DNA of 64,000 nucleotides from Micavibrio sp. UBA2137 (GTDB lineage Bacteria > Pseudomonadota > Alphaproteobacteria > Micavibrionales > Micavibrionaceae), in NCBI GenBank assembly GCA_002328415.1, contig DCXL01000004.1, positions 727,976 through 791,975 on the forward strand. Reading direction: 5' to 3'. This document shows positions 50,938 to 58,514 of this stretch, in pieces. How positions within the stretch are numbered: position 1 is the first letter of the stretch; each line of letters begins with the position of its first letter. The notes under the pieces were generated by a model. It did not search any database. It was not told the DNA's origin and saw nothing but the letters and a program-made list of their open reading frames with translations. The position numbers were made by a program, and so were the translations under genes.

Positions 50938-51858
50938 TTAGGGTAACGGAATAAATTCTTCGTCATTGGGCACATCGGCAAAACGCCCCGCCTTCCAGTC
51001 TTCTTTGGCTTGCTCTATCCGCTCCATTGAACTGGACACAAAATTCCACCACAGGTAACGCTCACCCTCCATCGGCGCGCCGCCAAGCAGCATCATACGC
51101 ACATCCTCCAGCGCTTTAACTGTGACCACATCGCCCTCGCGCAATATCAACATTTGCGAGGGGTTATAGGGTACGCCGCCAATTGAAATACGTCCCTGAA
51201 ATGGGTAAAGCGCGCGCTCGGCGTATAAATTTGGAATCTCTAGGCTTTGCCCGGCTTTTAGCGCGATATCTGCATAAAGTGTCGGGCTATGCGTGGGTGT
51301 GGGGGAGCGCTCTCCAAACGCCTCGCCCGCGATAAGCCGCATGGTCACGCCGTTATCACTGATAATGGGAAGTGCGCCTTTTTCAATATGCTTAAAGCTG
51401 GGGTCTTGTTCCTCGACCTGTTTAGGCAGGGCAAGCCATGACTGTATCCCGAAGAGAGAGCTCTCCCCTTGTCTGATATCCGCGCCTGTGCGCTCGGAAT
51501 GGGTAATGCCCTTGCCTGCGGTCATCAGGTTAATGTCACCTGGCAGAATACGTTGATCAGAGCCAAGAGAGTCCTTGTGGTCAAGGCTACCCTCGAACAA
51601 ATAAGTGACTGTTGCCAGATTGATATGGGGATGCGGGCGCACATCCACGCCTTGGCCTGTTAAAAACTCGCCCGGGCCCATCTGATCCCAGAAGATAAAA
51701 GGGCCAACCATTTTGCGCTCGCGCGAGGGGAGTGCGCGCATCACCTCGAAATTGCCAATATCGCTCACCCGCGGAATAATCAGCGTTTCAACGGCCTCAT
51801 CGGCTGCGGGCAGGCTTGGTGGGCGTTGTGATTGGCGGTCCTCTTTTTCTGTACTCAT
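50938..51858 (-). CDS. Pirin-family cupin protein
   Basis: 306 residues. The metal-binding bicupin motif is present: GQGVDVRPHPHINLATVTYLF, and MTAGKGITHSERT. Pirins bind iron or other metals; bacterial members can have quercetinase activity or regulate metabolism. No signal peptide. A 129-base gap follows to tRNA-Met. It is the last chromosomal gene before the island. Confidence 0.9.
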   Translation of the reverse strand: MSTEKEDRQSQRPPSLPAADEAVETLIIPRVSDIGNFEVMRALPSRERKMVGPFIFWDQMGPGEFLTGQGVDVRPHPHINLATVTYLFEGSLDHKDSLGSDQRILPGDINLMTAGKGITHSERTGADIRQGESSLFGIQSWLALPKQVEEQDPSFKHIEKGALPIISDNGVTMRLIAGEAFGERSPTPTHSPTLYADIALKAGQSLEIPNLYAERALYPFQGRISIGGVPYNPSQMLILREGDVVTVKALEDVRMMLLGGAPMEGERYLWWNFVSSSMERIEQAKEDWKAGRFADVPNDEEFIPLP

Positions 51859-51987
51859 GCACTATGAAATAGCGCGTTGCGCGGACAAGTCGAGCGCGGG
51901 GCAATCTCCATACAAAAAGGCGCAAATCAGACTTGACAGAGCGCCCCCGAATAAAGCATAACCTCACATGTCTTTTTCATCAAAGAT

Positions 51988-52064
51988 GGCGGAGTAGCTC
52001 AGCCGGTTAGAGCAGTGGAATCATAATCCATGTGTCGGGGGTTCAAGTCCCTCCTCCGCTACCA
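51988..52064 (+). tRNA. tRNA-Met (anticodon CAU, elongator type)
   Basis: Cloverleaf with acceptor GGCGGAG/CTCCGCT (first pair G-T), D stem GCTC/GAGC, anticodon stem GTGGA/TCCAT with loop ATCATAA (anticodon CAT), T stem GGGGG/CCCTC and encoded CCA. Close in pattern to alphaproteobacterial elongator tRNA-Met; initiator and Ile2 types seem less likely. Its 3' end is the integration site of the island. Confidence 0.95.
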
Positions 52065-52074
52065 TTTTCTAAAA
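52047..52074 (+). repeat. Left attachment repeat (attL core)
   Basis: 28 bases, 18 from the tRNA 3' end (GTCCCTCCTCCGCTACCA) and 10 beyond (TTTTCTAAAA). It matches 63966-63993 exactly; after it the copies align again (TATCC) with one extra A in the right copy. Confidence 0.93.
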
Positions 52075-52114
52075 TATCCTTTTATTTCAAGTCACTTACA
52101 AGATGGATTGCATG

Positions 52115-52136
52115 GTGTAACCGTAAGGTGCGACCT
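52115..52136 (+). repeat. Left copy of subterminal motif (possible integrase arm site)
   Basis: Two spaced copies of GTGYRAC (GTGTAAC then GTGCGAC, 13 bases apart). It aligns with 63885-63906 at 17 of 22 positions, in the same orientation, 41 bases inside the left core repeat. It also lies upstream of the integrase ATG. Confidence 0.5.
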
Positions 52137-52139
52137 AAA

Positions 52140-53762
52140 ATGTATAATCCGACTTATCTCGTGCAATCACGACACAATATCTATTACTTCCGCTATCCTC
52201 TGCCTCTTAATCCACCTGTGAGAATAAGTGTCTCATTGAGGACACGTTGCCCTAAAGAAGCCTTGCAGTTAGCTACAATGCTAGAATACCATAGCTTGAA
52301 GCTAATAAAAGCATTGGACTTAAACACTATGCAACATGCCGAGATTGTATCCCTCTTTAAAAGCTATTACAGCGATAAGCTCAGTCAAGCGAGAACGCGC
52401 ATTGATAAAGAGGGCCAACTTCCTAAGCAGAATGTCATAAATATCCAAAATCAATTAGAACAACTGAAAGAGCTCATTGATAATGATTGTGATGATATTG
52501 ATGAACTTTATGGCCTTGAATATGGCTCAGAAGACAACAAGCAAATCCATAAAGATTTAAAACCTATTATGGAGAAGTATGAACTCGACTTTGCCAGAGA
52601 CAGTAAAGAGTATAAGGCGATGCAGTCTGCGCATAAATATGCGCTCCGCAACTATTATGAAAGCCTTCTTCAATATAATACAAGCGTGACCGACTACAGT
52701 TTGCTAGGGTCATTTGAGCCTTCTAAACAGATAGACCATAATAATCCCGAATATCGCCTTAAAACTATTATTGATAAATATCTTTCAGAGGTTGATGGCA
52801 CGATGACGGTCAAAAGCTATAACGAGTTTTCAACATGCCTACGATACCTTGTAGAGCTTTATGGCGAACAATATAGCATTACGAAACTTGATGGATCAGA
52901 GGCGCGATATGTGAAGGATTGTCTCCTCAAAACACCTGCACACCGTAACAAGAAGAAAGAGACAAGAGGTCTACCTCTGGCAAAACAGTTACAAGTTGAA
53001 GGGTTATCGCCTTTTGCCCCTCGCACAGTGAATAAATATCTCGATTGCTATAGTACTCTGTTTAAGTGGGCCGTTAATAATAACTACATCGAGACCAACT
53101 ACTTTGAAGGTATGTCTGTTAAAGACACGAAAAGCGGAAAAAGAACGAATTTCAATGATGAGGAACTCAAACGCATCTTTGCAGAACTCGATAAGGGCAA
53201 AGGCGGTTTGGCTAAAACTGATATGCGCTATTGGAGTACTCTCATCTTTTTCTACACTGGCGCACGCCGTAACGAGATTGCAAGCCTCACACCCGATGAT
53301 GTTAAATATAGTGAAGAAACGGATGTCCATTATTTCAAAATCAAGGACGAGAAGAAGAGCAAGAGATTTAAAAAGGACTCTTTACGCTTAGTGCCCGTTC
53401 ACAGTGACCTAATTGAACGCGGTTTTCTTGACTATGTTGAGCGTGTTAGAAAGATGAAGGGCAAAGACCTACGCTTACTTCACGAGTTAACTTACACAAA
53501 TAACCATGGATGGGGTAAGAAACTGACTTACTGGTTCAGTAACGTCCTACTACCTGGGCTAGACATCAAAACATCTGAAACAGCTCTGCATAGCACACGC
53601 CATACATTTATCACACGCATCAAAGAGAATGACGTGAATTACCAAGTTGTTGAGGCAATGGTTGGTCACGAAGGTAAGGGCATGGGAGAGACGGTTTACA
53701 CACACCGAAGCGAAAGACACCTTCGCATCTTCAAAGATACTATTGAGATGTTGAAATATTAA
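52140..53762 (+). CDS. Tyrosine recombinase (island integrase)
   Basis: 540 residues from the ATG at 52140; the frame extends into the tRNA but that part is not plausible protein. The N-terminus (YLVQSRHNIYYFRYPLP) matches the DUF6538-type leader of proteobacterial tRNA-targeting integrases. A SAM-like core-binding domain (about 235-345) precedes the catalytic domain. Active residues: Arg376 (TGARRNEI), His484 and Arg487 (HSTRH), His510 (VGHEG), Tyr520 (VYTH). It would cut and join the att sites; position next to attL is typical. Confidence 0.95.
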   Translation: MYNPTYLVQSRHNIYYFRYPLPLNPPVRISVSLRTRCPKEALQLATMLEYHSLKLIKALDLNTMQHAEIVSLFKSYYSDKLSQARTRIDKEGQLPKQNVINIQNQLEQLKELIDNDCDDIDELYGLEYGSEDNKQIHKDLKPIMEKYELDFARDSKEYKAMQSAHKYALRNYYESLLQYNTSVTDYSLLGSFEPSKQIDHNNPEYRLKTIIDKYLSEVDGTMTVKSYNEFSTCLRYLVELYGEQYSITKLDGSEARYVKDCLLKTPAHRNKKKETRGLPLAKQLQVEGLSPFAPRTVNKYLDCYSTLFKWAVNNNYIETNYFEGMSVKDTKSGKRTNFNDEELKRIFAELDKGKGGLAKTDMRYWSTLIFFYTGARRNEIASLTPDDVKYSEETDVHYFKIKDEKKSKRFKKDSLRLVPVHSDLIERGFLDYVERVRKMKGKDLRLLHELTYTNNHGWGKKLTYWFSNVLLPGLDIKTSETALHSTRHTFITRIKENDVNYQVVEAMVGHEGKGMGETVYTHRSERHLRIFKDTIEMLKY

Positions 53763-53810
53763 CCATTTAGTTTAAATAACTCAAAGTTAATTCAAAACAC
53801 AAGTTACAAG

Positions 53811-54305
53811 ATGTCAAATAAAGAAAAAATAGGAATTGTTTATAGAACAGAAAGCATAAAACTATGGAGACGCTTTGTATTTCTAGGCTTTATTTTGCTT
53901 GGAGCACACCTTTTAAAACTTACGCCTCATGAGTTTTCTGGCATGGGGTTCAAGGTCAACGTATATGATGCCAAAATAATATATGGCTTCCTATCTTTAG
54001 CTGTAATCTATAATTTTATCCTAGCTTGCATGCATGGGTTGATTGGAGGTGGATTAGCATTTATTGATCCAAATCAGGAAATAAAAAACGCCATTGTCAC
54101 TTCTTTATGCAATTCTGATAAGAGTCTTACAAACGATAAAGCTGAAAAACAAGCAATGTGGATTTATGTTCCATTAATAATTTTATTCTTTGCATTTAGT
54201 TTAATTATGGCTGTATTTGGTCTTCTGGTAATAGCTACATCGTTTCACGATATATATGCCCTTTACCCTATCATTGAAGCACATGTTTCAGATTTAATCT
54301 TATAA
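53811..54305 (+). CDS. Island membrane protein, unknown
   Basis: 164 residues with three or four membrane helices (about 22-39, 56-82, 117-145) and a polar loop (DPNQEIKNAIVTSLCNSDKS) between the second and third. No clear ribosome binding site. It lies 48 bases after the integrase and converges with the coiled-coil gene, 21 bases away. No family recognised. Confidence 0.6.
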   Translation: MSNKEKIGIVYRTESIKLWRRFVFLGFILLGAHLLKLTPHEFSGMGFKVNVYDAKIIYGFLSLAVIYNFILACMHGLIGGGLAFIDPNQEIKNAIVTSLCNSDKSLTNDKAEKQAMWIYVPLIILFFAFSLIMAVFGLLVIATSFHDIYALYPIIEAHVSDLIL

Positions 54306-54326
54306 AACTTTAATACTTTAATTTCA

Positions 54327-55649
54327 TCACTCGTTATTTTTTATTTTATTAGCGAGCTGCTTAACTCCTTTTTTATTAACTTCGAATTTAGTGCCTTCCG
54401 ACCCCAATTCAATGTGAGTACAAGAGCTTAAAAACTCACCCAATGGGTTTAATCGTTCATTCTTATTCATAACTCCAGAAGAATTAAAAAGATTATTGCA
54501 AACCGCATCAATCCATGTTTGAGGAGGCAGTGAGTTTTTATTCAATTGGCTTTCCATGATGGTTTCAATTGCCCAACTGGCACGGTTTATGTCGTAGGCA
54601 TACATTTCCAATTCTTTCTGTCTATTGTTATCATAATTGTAAAGCTCCCTTAACCATTTTAAGCTGTAGAGCAAAAACCCAACAGAACCAATTGAAGACA
54701 GCACACCTTTAAGCATTAAGAACCATTCTTTATTCTTATAAACACTCAACTCTAAGTTTATAAATTTTTCTCTATTAGCAATCATATCTAAGTGTTCTAT
54801 ATATTCATTTAAGCTATAGATAGAGAGAAATGCTAAAAGAAAGGTAGCACTCAAAGACAACCATAATATAAACATTCGAATGTAATTTGATGACTTAGAA
54901 ACGAGCGTTTTCTCCAGTCTCGATTTAATATCATCATTTATTTTTCCACTTAATTCTCTACGCACATGCATGTGCTCTCTGTCGTCTAGCTCCTTCTCTC
55001 TAGCGTCTAGATCAGAAGATATCTTTGTGAGTTTATCTTCTTCTATTTTATTTAGAGATTTTAACTCCTCTAATCTATCAAGATGATTTTGCTCTAATTC
55101 CTTTTGTCTTTTAGTATAATCTTTGCTTAATTTGCTTCTTTCTGAAGATAAATCACTAACCATCTTTTCATGTAAAGAAGATAAGCTCGTTAATTGCCTT
55201 TGCAATAAATCTAAAGGTTCGTTGCCGCTATCGCCCAGATTCTTAGATATGTTTTTTTCAGCAAACTTAGAAAGCAAACGATTGCACTCTATGATTTCTT
55301 GAGTGGAAGGAGCTTGCTGAGAAGGACTTCTTTGAGTGCCTACAATCATATAAAGTTCGTCGTAATATGCAGAAGCCTCTCTAACACCTACCTTGTCTTG
55401 ATCGATAGCTACCCCTCTTCTAAATCTAACAGTAAATTTATGTAATTCAGAAACATAATCAAATGATGTGATTGCTGTATCGTTTGACTTCTCAAGTAAC
55501 TTAATGTCTTCAGATTCTGAAGTAAGAGGAATATTTCCTAAATGAACATTAGATTGTATTTTACCAAACTTGGCCTCTAATGTTTTAAGTGTTTTGATGA
55601 TATCTTTATCTTTTAACTTACCAGTACGATAAGCAGCTGTATTAGACAT
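54327..55649 (-). CDS. Island coiled-coil membrane protein, unknown
   Basis: 440 residues, with AGGAAA upstream of the ATG. Layout: a soluble N-terminal region (1-145), a long Lys/Glu/Leu-rich coiled coil (about 150-250), two membrane helices (about 258-280 and 315-335), and a soluble C-terminal region (about 345-440, SWAIETIMESQLNKNSLPPQ). This sensor-coil-membrane arrangement is seen in several defence effectors, but I recognise no known domain. It is divergent from the structured RNA; the two promoters share a 77-base gap. Confidence 0.7.
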   Translation of the reverse strand: MSNTAAYRTGKLKDKDIIKTLKTLEAKFGKIQSNVHLGNIPLTSESEDIKLLEKSNDTAITSFDYVSELHKFTVRFRRGVAIDQDKVGVREASAYYDELYMIVGTQRSPSQQAPSTQEIIECNRLLSKFAEKNISKNLGDSGNEPLDLLQRQLTSLSSLHEKMVSDLSSERSKLSKDYTKRQKELEQNHLDRLEELKSLNKIEEDKLTKISSDLDAREKELDDREHMHVRRELSGKINDDIKSRLEKTLVSKSSNYIRMFILWLSLSATFLLAFLSIYSLNEYIEHLDMIANREKFINLELSVYKNKEWFLMLKGVLSSIGSVGFLLYSLKWLRELYNYDNNRQKELEMYAYDINRASWAIETIMESQLNKNSLPPQTWIDAVCNNLFNSSGVMNKNERLNPLGEFLSSCTHIELGSEGTKFEVNKKGVKQLANKIKNNE

Positions 55650-55690
55650 TATAGTATTTCCTAATTGATATAAAAACTTAGTATATCTAA

Positions 55691-55719
55691 TTGACCGATT
55701 CCTACAAGTTCCCTAACAT
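55691..55719 (+). promoter_or_regulatory. Promoter of the island structured RNA
   Basis: -35 TTGACC (55691-55696) and -10 TAACAT (55714-55719) with exactly 17 bases between. Predicted start near 55726, ahead of the folded RNA and not of a coding frame. Confidence 0.65.
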
Positions 55720-55725
55720 CCATAC

Positions 55726-55930
55726 CAGAGCTTTTAAGTAAAAGTTCCGAGGCTTAGTAACCTCTTCCAGAGCGGTCATTTCAACATCAGACCGTAATTG
55801 TGATGTTGCTTTCTCTATGTCGAGAAGGCAACGGAATACAACAACGCTTGCGTGAATACGTTGCGCTGTTCTCTGGACAGTTACTAACTTCTCGGCTCTG
55901 AAGCAAAAGCTCAGAGCCGTTTTAGTTTTA
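55726..55930 (+). ncRNA. Candidate structured non-coding RNA with terminator
   Basis: No open frame, yet dense complementarity. Long-range helices: TTAGTAAC (55754-55761) with GTTACTAA (55880-55887), and TCCAGAG (55766-55772) with CTCTGGA (55871-55877). Inside: CAACATCA (55782-55789) with TGATGTTG (55801-55808); its loop GACCG (55790-55794) can pair with CGGTC (55773-55777), making a pseudoknot. An 11-pair hairpin is at 55805-55815/55822-55832 and a hairpin is at 55842-55846/55859-55863. A 9-pair terminator stem (55893-55901/55911-55919) is followed by TTTTAGTTTT. A promoter lies just upstream. I cannot assign it to a known class. Confidence 0.7.
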
Positions 55931-55949
55931 AAAACAGGAGTTAGTACAC

Positions 55950-56282
55950 ATGAAAATCATTCTTCTAATTGGAGCAATAATCTCATTTGCCATTGCAGGC
56001 GTCGGAGGGCTCACGACCTTTGCATTTCTTGCTCTGATCATTTGGTATGTTCTGACCGAACGCGGACTTCTCTTCATACGGTCTTATCTTTATCTCAGAG
56101 CCTTGAGAGATACAGATGATGAAAAACAATCAAATAAGATTGCCAATCGTGTGAACATCTTTAGCTCTCGCGAGCATCTTAATGATGCAGTTTCCTATGC
56201 CAATATGCATTCAGATGGTAAGCAATTGCCTGTCATAAAAGCAGCTAAAAAGTACGGTTATAAAGCACGTGGAATTATCTAG
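55950..56282 (+). CDS. Island small membrane protein, unknown
   Basis: 110 residues, ATG preceded by AGGAG at nine bases. An N-terminal hydrophobic region of one or two helices (about 2-40) is followed by a basic soluble part (LRDTDDEKQSNKIANRVNIF) ending YGYKARGII. It starts 20 bases after the U-rich tail of the RNA terminator, so read-through from that RNA, or its own promoter, could drive it. No family recognised. Confidence 0.6.
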   Translation: MKIILLIGAIISFAIAGVGGLTTFAFLALIIWYVLTERGLLFIRSYLYLRALRDTDDEKQSNKIANRVNIFSSREHLNDAVSYANMHSDGKQLPVIKAAKKYGYKARGII

Positions 56283-56563
56283 TTTGTGACCATGCTCAAA
56301 AGCACAGTTTATCAGTGTTTTTAACTAAAGCGCCTTATTTTGACCACTAGAGGAATAACGGGAGAGAATACTAAGGGGCGGAGATAATATTATTATACTA
56401 GTAATATACCATGGCAGAATACTAGCCTCTTAATAAAGCTATATATAAAATATGATAATAAGAGAGATATAATCAGAGTTATATATAAGTAAGTATATAA
56501 TGAGGTATATACCTAGAGTTAATATCTATAAGGTACAATCATTATATAAATACTAGGGGCAAC
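56283..56563. other. AT-rich spacer with palindrome
   Basis: 281 bases without a credible frame, very AT-rich from about 56380 onward. AGGTATATACCT at 56503-56514 is a perfect 12-base palindrome, and the block is full of TATA-type repeats. Likely promoter and operator of the gene at 56564; nothing else recognised. Confidence 0.45.
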
Positions 56564-57379
56564 ATGAGACTACTCTCACTATCAATACTTACATTACTAT
56601 ATATTCTTAGTTCTGTTCATAGTGCGGAAGCACATAGACCTTACCTAGTAAAAGATAAAACCTTTGAAACCCCTAAGGGAATTATTATTACCGAACGATT
56701 ATATGGGGATGGTATAGTAGTTACTGACCCTATGCAGTACCAAATAAGAGACGGCAAAGGTAATGTTCTGGCTAATACGAAAACTTATAATCACATAGCC
56801 ACCTTCTGCCCAAATCTAAAGTTCTGCTGGGCATTCCCCTATGATGGCTTCACAATTCTGAGTGTAGGCCAAAAGCTTGATTATAAAGGCTTGGATTTAG
56901 AAAAAGAGAAACCTATCTTTGAACTAGCAGAAGAGGAAAAGACATCCTTTGAAAGGTATTTATCTGATCCTAATTATAAAAGAACAGCAAGCTATGAGTT
57001 CGGCTATCCTGAATTTCAAAACAAAGATAAAATAGGATTTAAAGCGGTTAAGTTTAGTTCTGTATTTAGTGCATTAGTTATCTTAAAAGAAAATCTTATT
57101 GGTTTATTACTAACCTTAGCACTCTCAATCGTACCTATCTTCATTAAGTCTTTCTTCTTTGACATCCTAAAAAGCGAAAGTCGCATCATCACATTTGCTC
57201 GCAAGTTATTTGGTACTGTTTTGATAATTGGTTTTACAATCTTCTTTATAATTACAATCTTTTCCCTATCGTTTTTTACAGGGCTTCCATTCTTTTACAT
57301 GATGGTTTCTCTATCAGTAGGATTATATATTGGTTCTAAGATGGGGAAGCGAATAGTTCAAAAGCATAATGCAATCTAA
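56564..57379 (+). CDS. Island exported and membrane-anchored protein, unknown
   Basis: 271 residues. AGGGGC is just upstream of the ATG. Signal peptide (1-23, ending SAEA), a periplasmic domain (about 24-165) with a Cys pair (FCPNLKFCWAF), then about three membrane helices (180-198, 218-238, 242-262) and a short basic end. The large exported domain with C-terminal helices could be a sensor or envelope scaffold. No family recognised. Confidence 0.65.
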   Translation: MRLLSLSILTLLYILSSVHSAEAHRPYLVKDKTFETPKGIIITERLYGDGIVVTDPMQYQIRDGKGNVLANTKTYNHIATFCPNLKFCWAFPYDGFTILSVGQKLDYKGLDLEKEKPIFELAEEEKTSFERYLSDPNYKRTASYEFGYPEFQNKDKIGFKAVKFSSVFSALVILKENLIGLLLTLALSIVPIFIKSFFFDILKSESRIITFARKLFGTVLIIGFTIFFIITIFSLSFFTGLPFFYMMVSLSVGLYIGSKMGKRIVQKHNAI

Positions 57380-57647
57380 ATTTCAACTGATTTGAGCCAC
57401 ACTTCTCCGTTTTGATATCTATCTTTATTGAGACCAGTTGTTAAATGCATAGAAGTGTATGGAGAGCTCGTAGAGTCCAGTTAAAATCTTTAATTAAGAA
57501 TTTCCCATATTGTGCTCTAGAACCTCTGTACGAAGCCCTCAGCGTGCAGGAGCTTCATTTGTGGAGAAGTTTCCTAAGTTGATTCGACTCTTCCTCAGAA
57601 GTGTGGTGTAAATGATGTAATCAAATTTACATTGTGGGGAGCGCCTC
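57380..57647. other. Spacer upstream of the exported-protein/RTX pair
   Basis: 268 bases with no credible frame. It contains a hairpin-forming stretch, GAAGC...GCTTC near 57531-57555, and an inverted repeat TGTAAAT (57607-57613) / ATTTACA (57625-57631) close to the next start. The latter is a possible operator. The promoter is not obvious by eye. Confidence 0.4.
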
Positions 57648-58514
57648 TTGAAAAAACTTTATTCTTTAATCTTTGTTTTTCTAATACTGGCAGTATTTCT
57701 GATACAACAAAACCTATCTGCTCAAGAAGGCACACAACATCACCCAACTGAAATCTTACTGACCTCCTTGTCTGAAGATGAGACCCCCATTCCCTACTTA
57801 GCGATTAAAAATAAGTATCAGGAGAATGAGATACAAGAACTCCAGGAATGCAACGACAATTTGCAGTGGTTAATGAAACCCTTCGGTGAATTTAATCAAG
57901 ATATGATTTTAAGACCAATGAACGAGATTAAATTCCATATTGGATATCCTAAGTTTCTTTTTGATAGCAGTAAAACTAAAGAAAATGATATGCCCTCAAT
58001 CAAAGAATATGAGTATTTTGAAACTTTAAATATTTATGAGGCTGAGAAAGCCAATTTGGCGAATGTATTCTTACTTCCCGTGAATGATAAGAGTGTGATT
58101 AATTTCAACACCTCAGCCAGATTTCCAACAAGACTATCTATAAACCCAGATTTATCTCAACCTTTAGATCACTTATTTTCAAAATCATTTTTTAATCTAA
58201 CACGATTTAAAATTAAGCCATCTGAAATGAATGGATATATTGTTAGAAATAGCAATAATAAAGTTGTTGCGAGCTTTTGTCCAATAAACTTCAATGATGA
58301 AGAAAGTATTTCAGAAAACTTGTTTTCATGCTTTGTGCAAAGCAAGGGCTTTATAGGATTCTCAAACCTGCACGAAAACTTATCAGATCGTGCCATTGAC
58401 GAAGCTGTTTATTTGCAGTCCATTTCATTCTGTGATGACTACCCTTCAGGTAAAAACATTATTCTTATGGATGTCTCCGAATTGGTGAAATCATGTAAGT
58501 TAGGAGAAAAATAG
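57648..58514 (+). CDS. Exported protein translationally coupled to the RTX gene, unknown
   Basis: 288 residues from a TTG at 57648, with GGGGAG eight bases upstream. Signal peptide (1-25, ending LSA) then a mature part of about 263 residues with at least five Cys (ECNDN, SFCPIN, FSCFV, SFCDD, KSCKL), suggesting disulfides in the periplasm. Its stop TAG shares one base with the RTX start (TAGTG), so both proteins are made together. No family recognised; partner, inhibitor or surface anchor are possibilities only. Confidence 0.75.
   Translation: MKKLYSLIFVFLILAVFLIQQNLSAQEGTQHHPTEILLTSLSEDETPIPYLAIKNKYQENEIQELQECNDNLQWLMKPFGEFNQDMILRPMNEIKFHIGYPKFLFDSSKTKENDMPSIKEYEYFETLNIYEAEKANLANVFLLPVNDKSVINFNTSARFPTRLSINPDLSQPLDHLFSKSFFNLTRFKIKPSEMNGYIVRNSNNKVVASFCPINFNDEESISENLFSCFVQSKGFIGFSNLHENLSDRAIDEAVYLQSISFCDDYPSGKNIILMDVSELVKSCKLGEK

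Noticed and set aside
52032..52139. N-terminal extension of the integrase into the tRNA
   Set aside because: These residues are translated tRNA and spacer; the ATG at 52140 begins the recognised DUF6538-type N-terminus.
55726..55930. Retron or group II intron RNA
   Set aside because: No reverse transcriptase is encoded in the island, and no domain V-like hairpin was seen.
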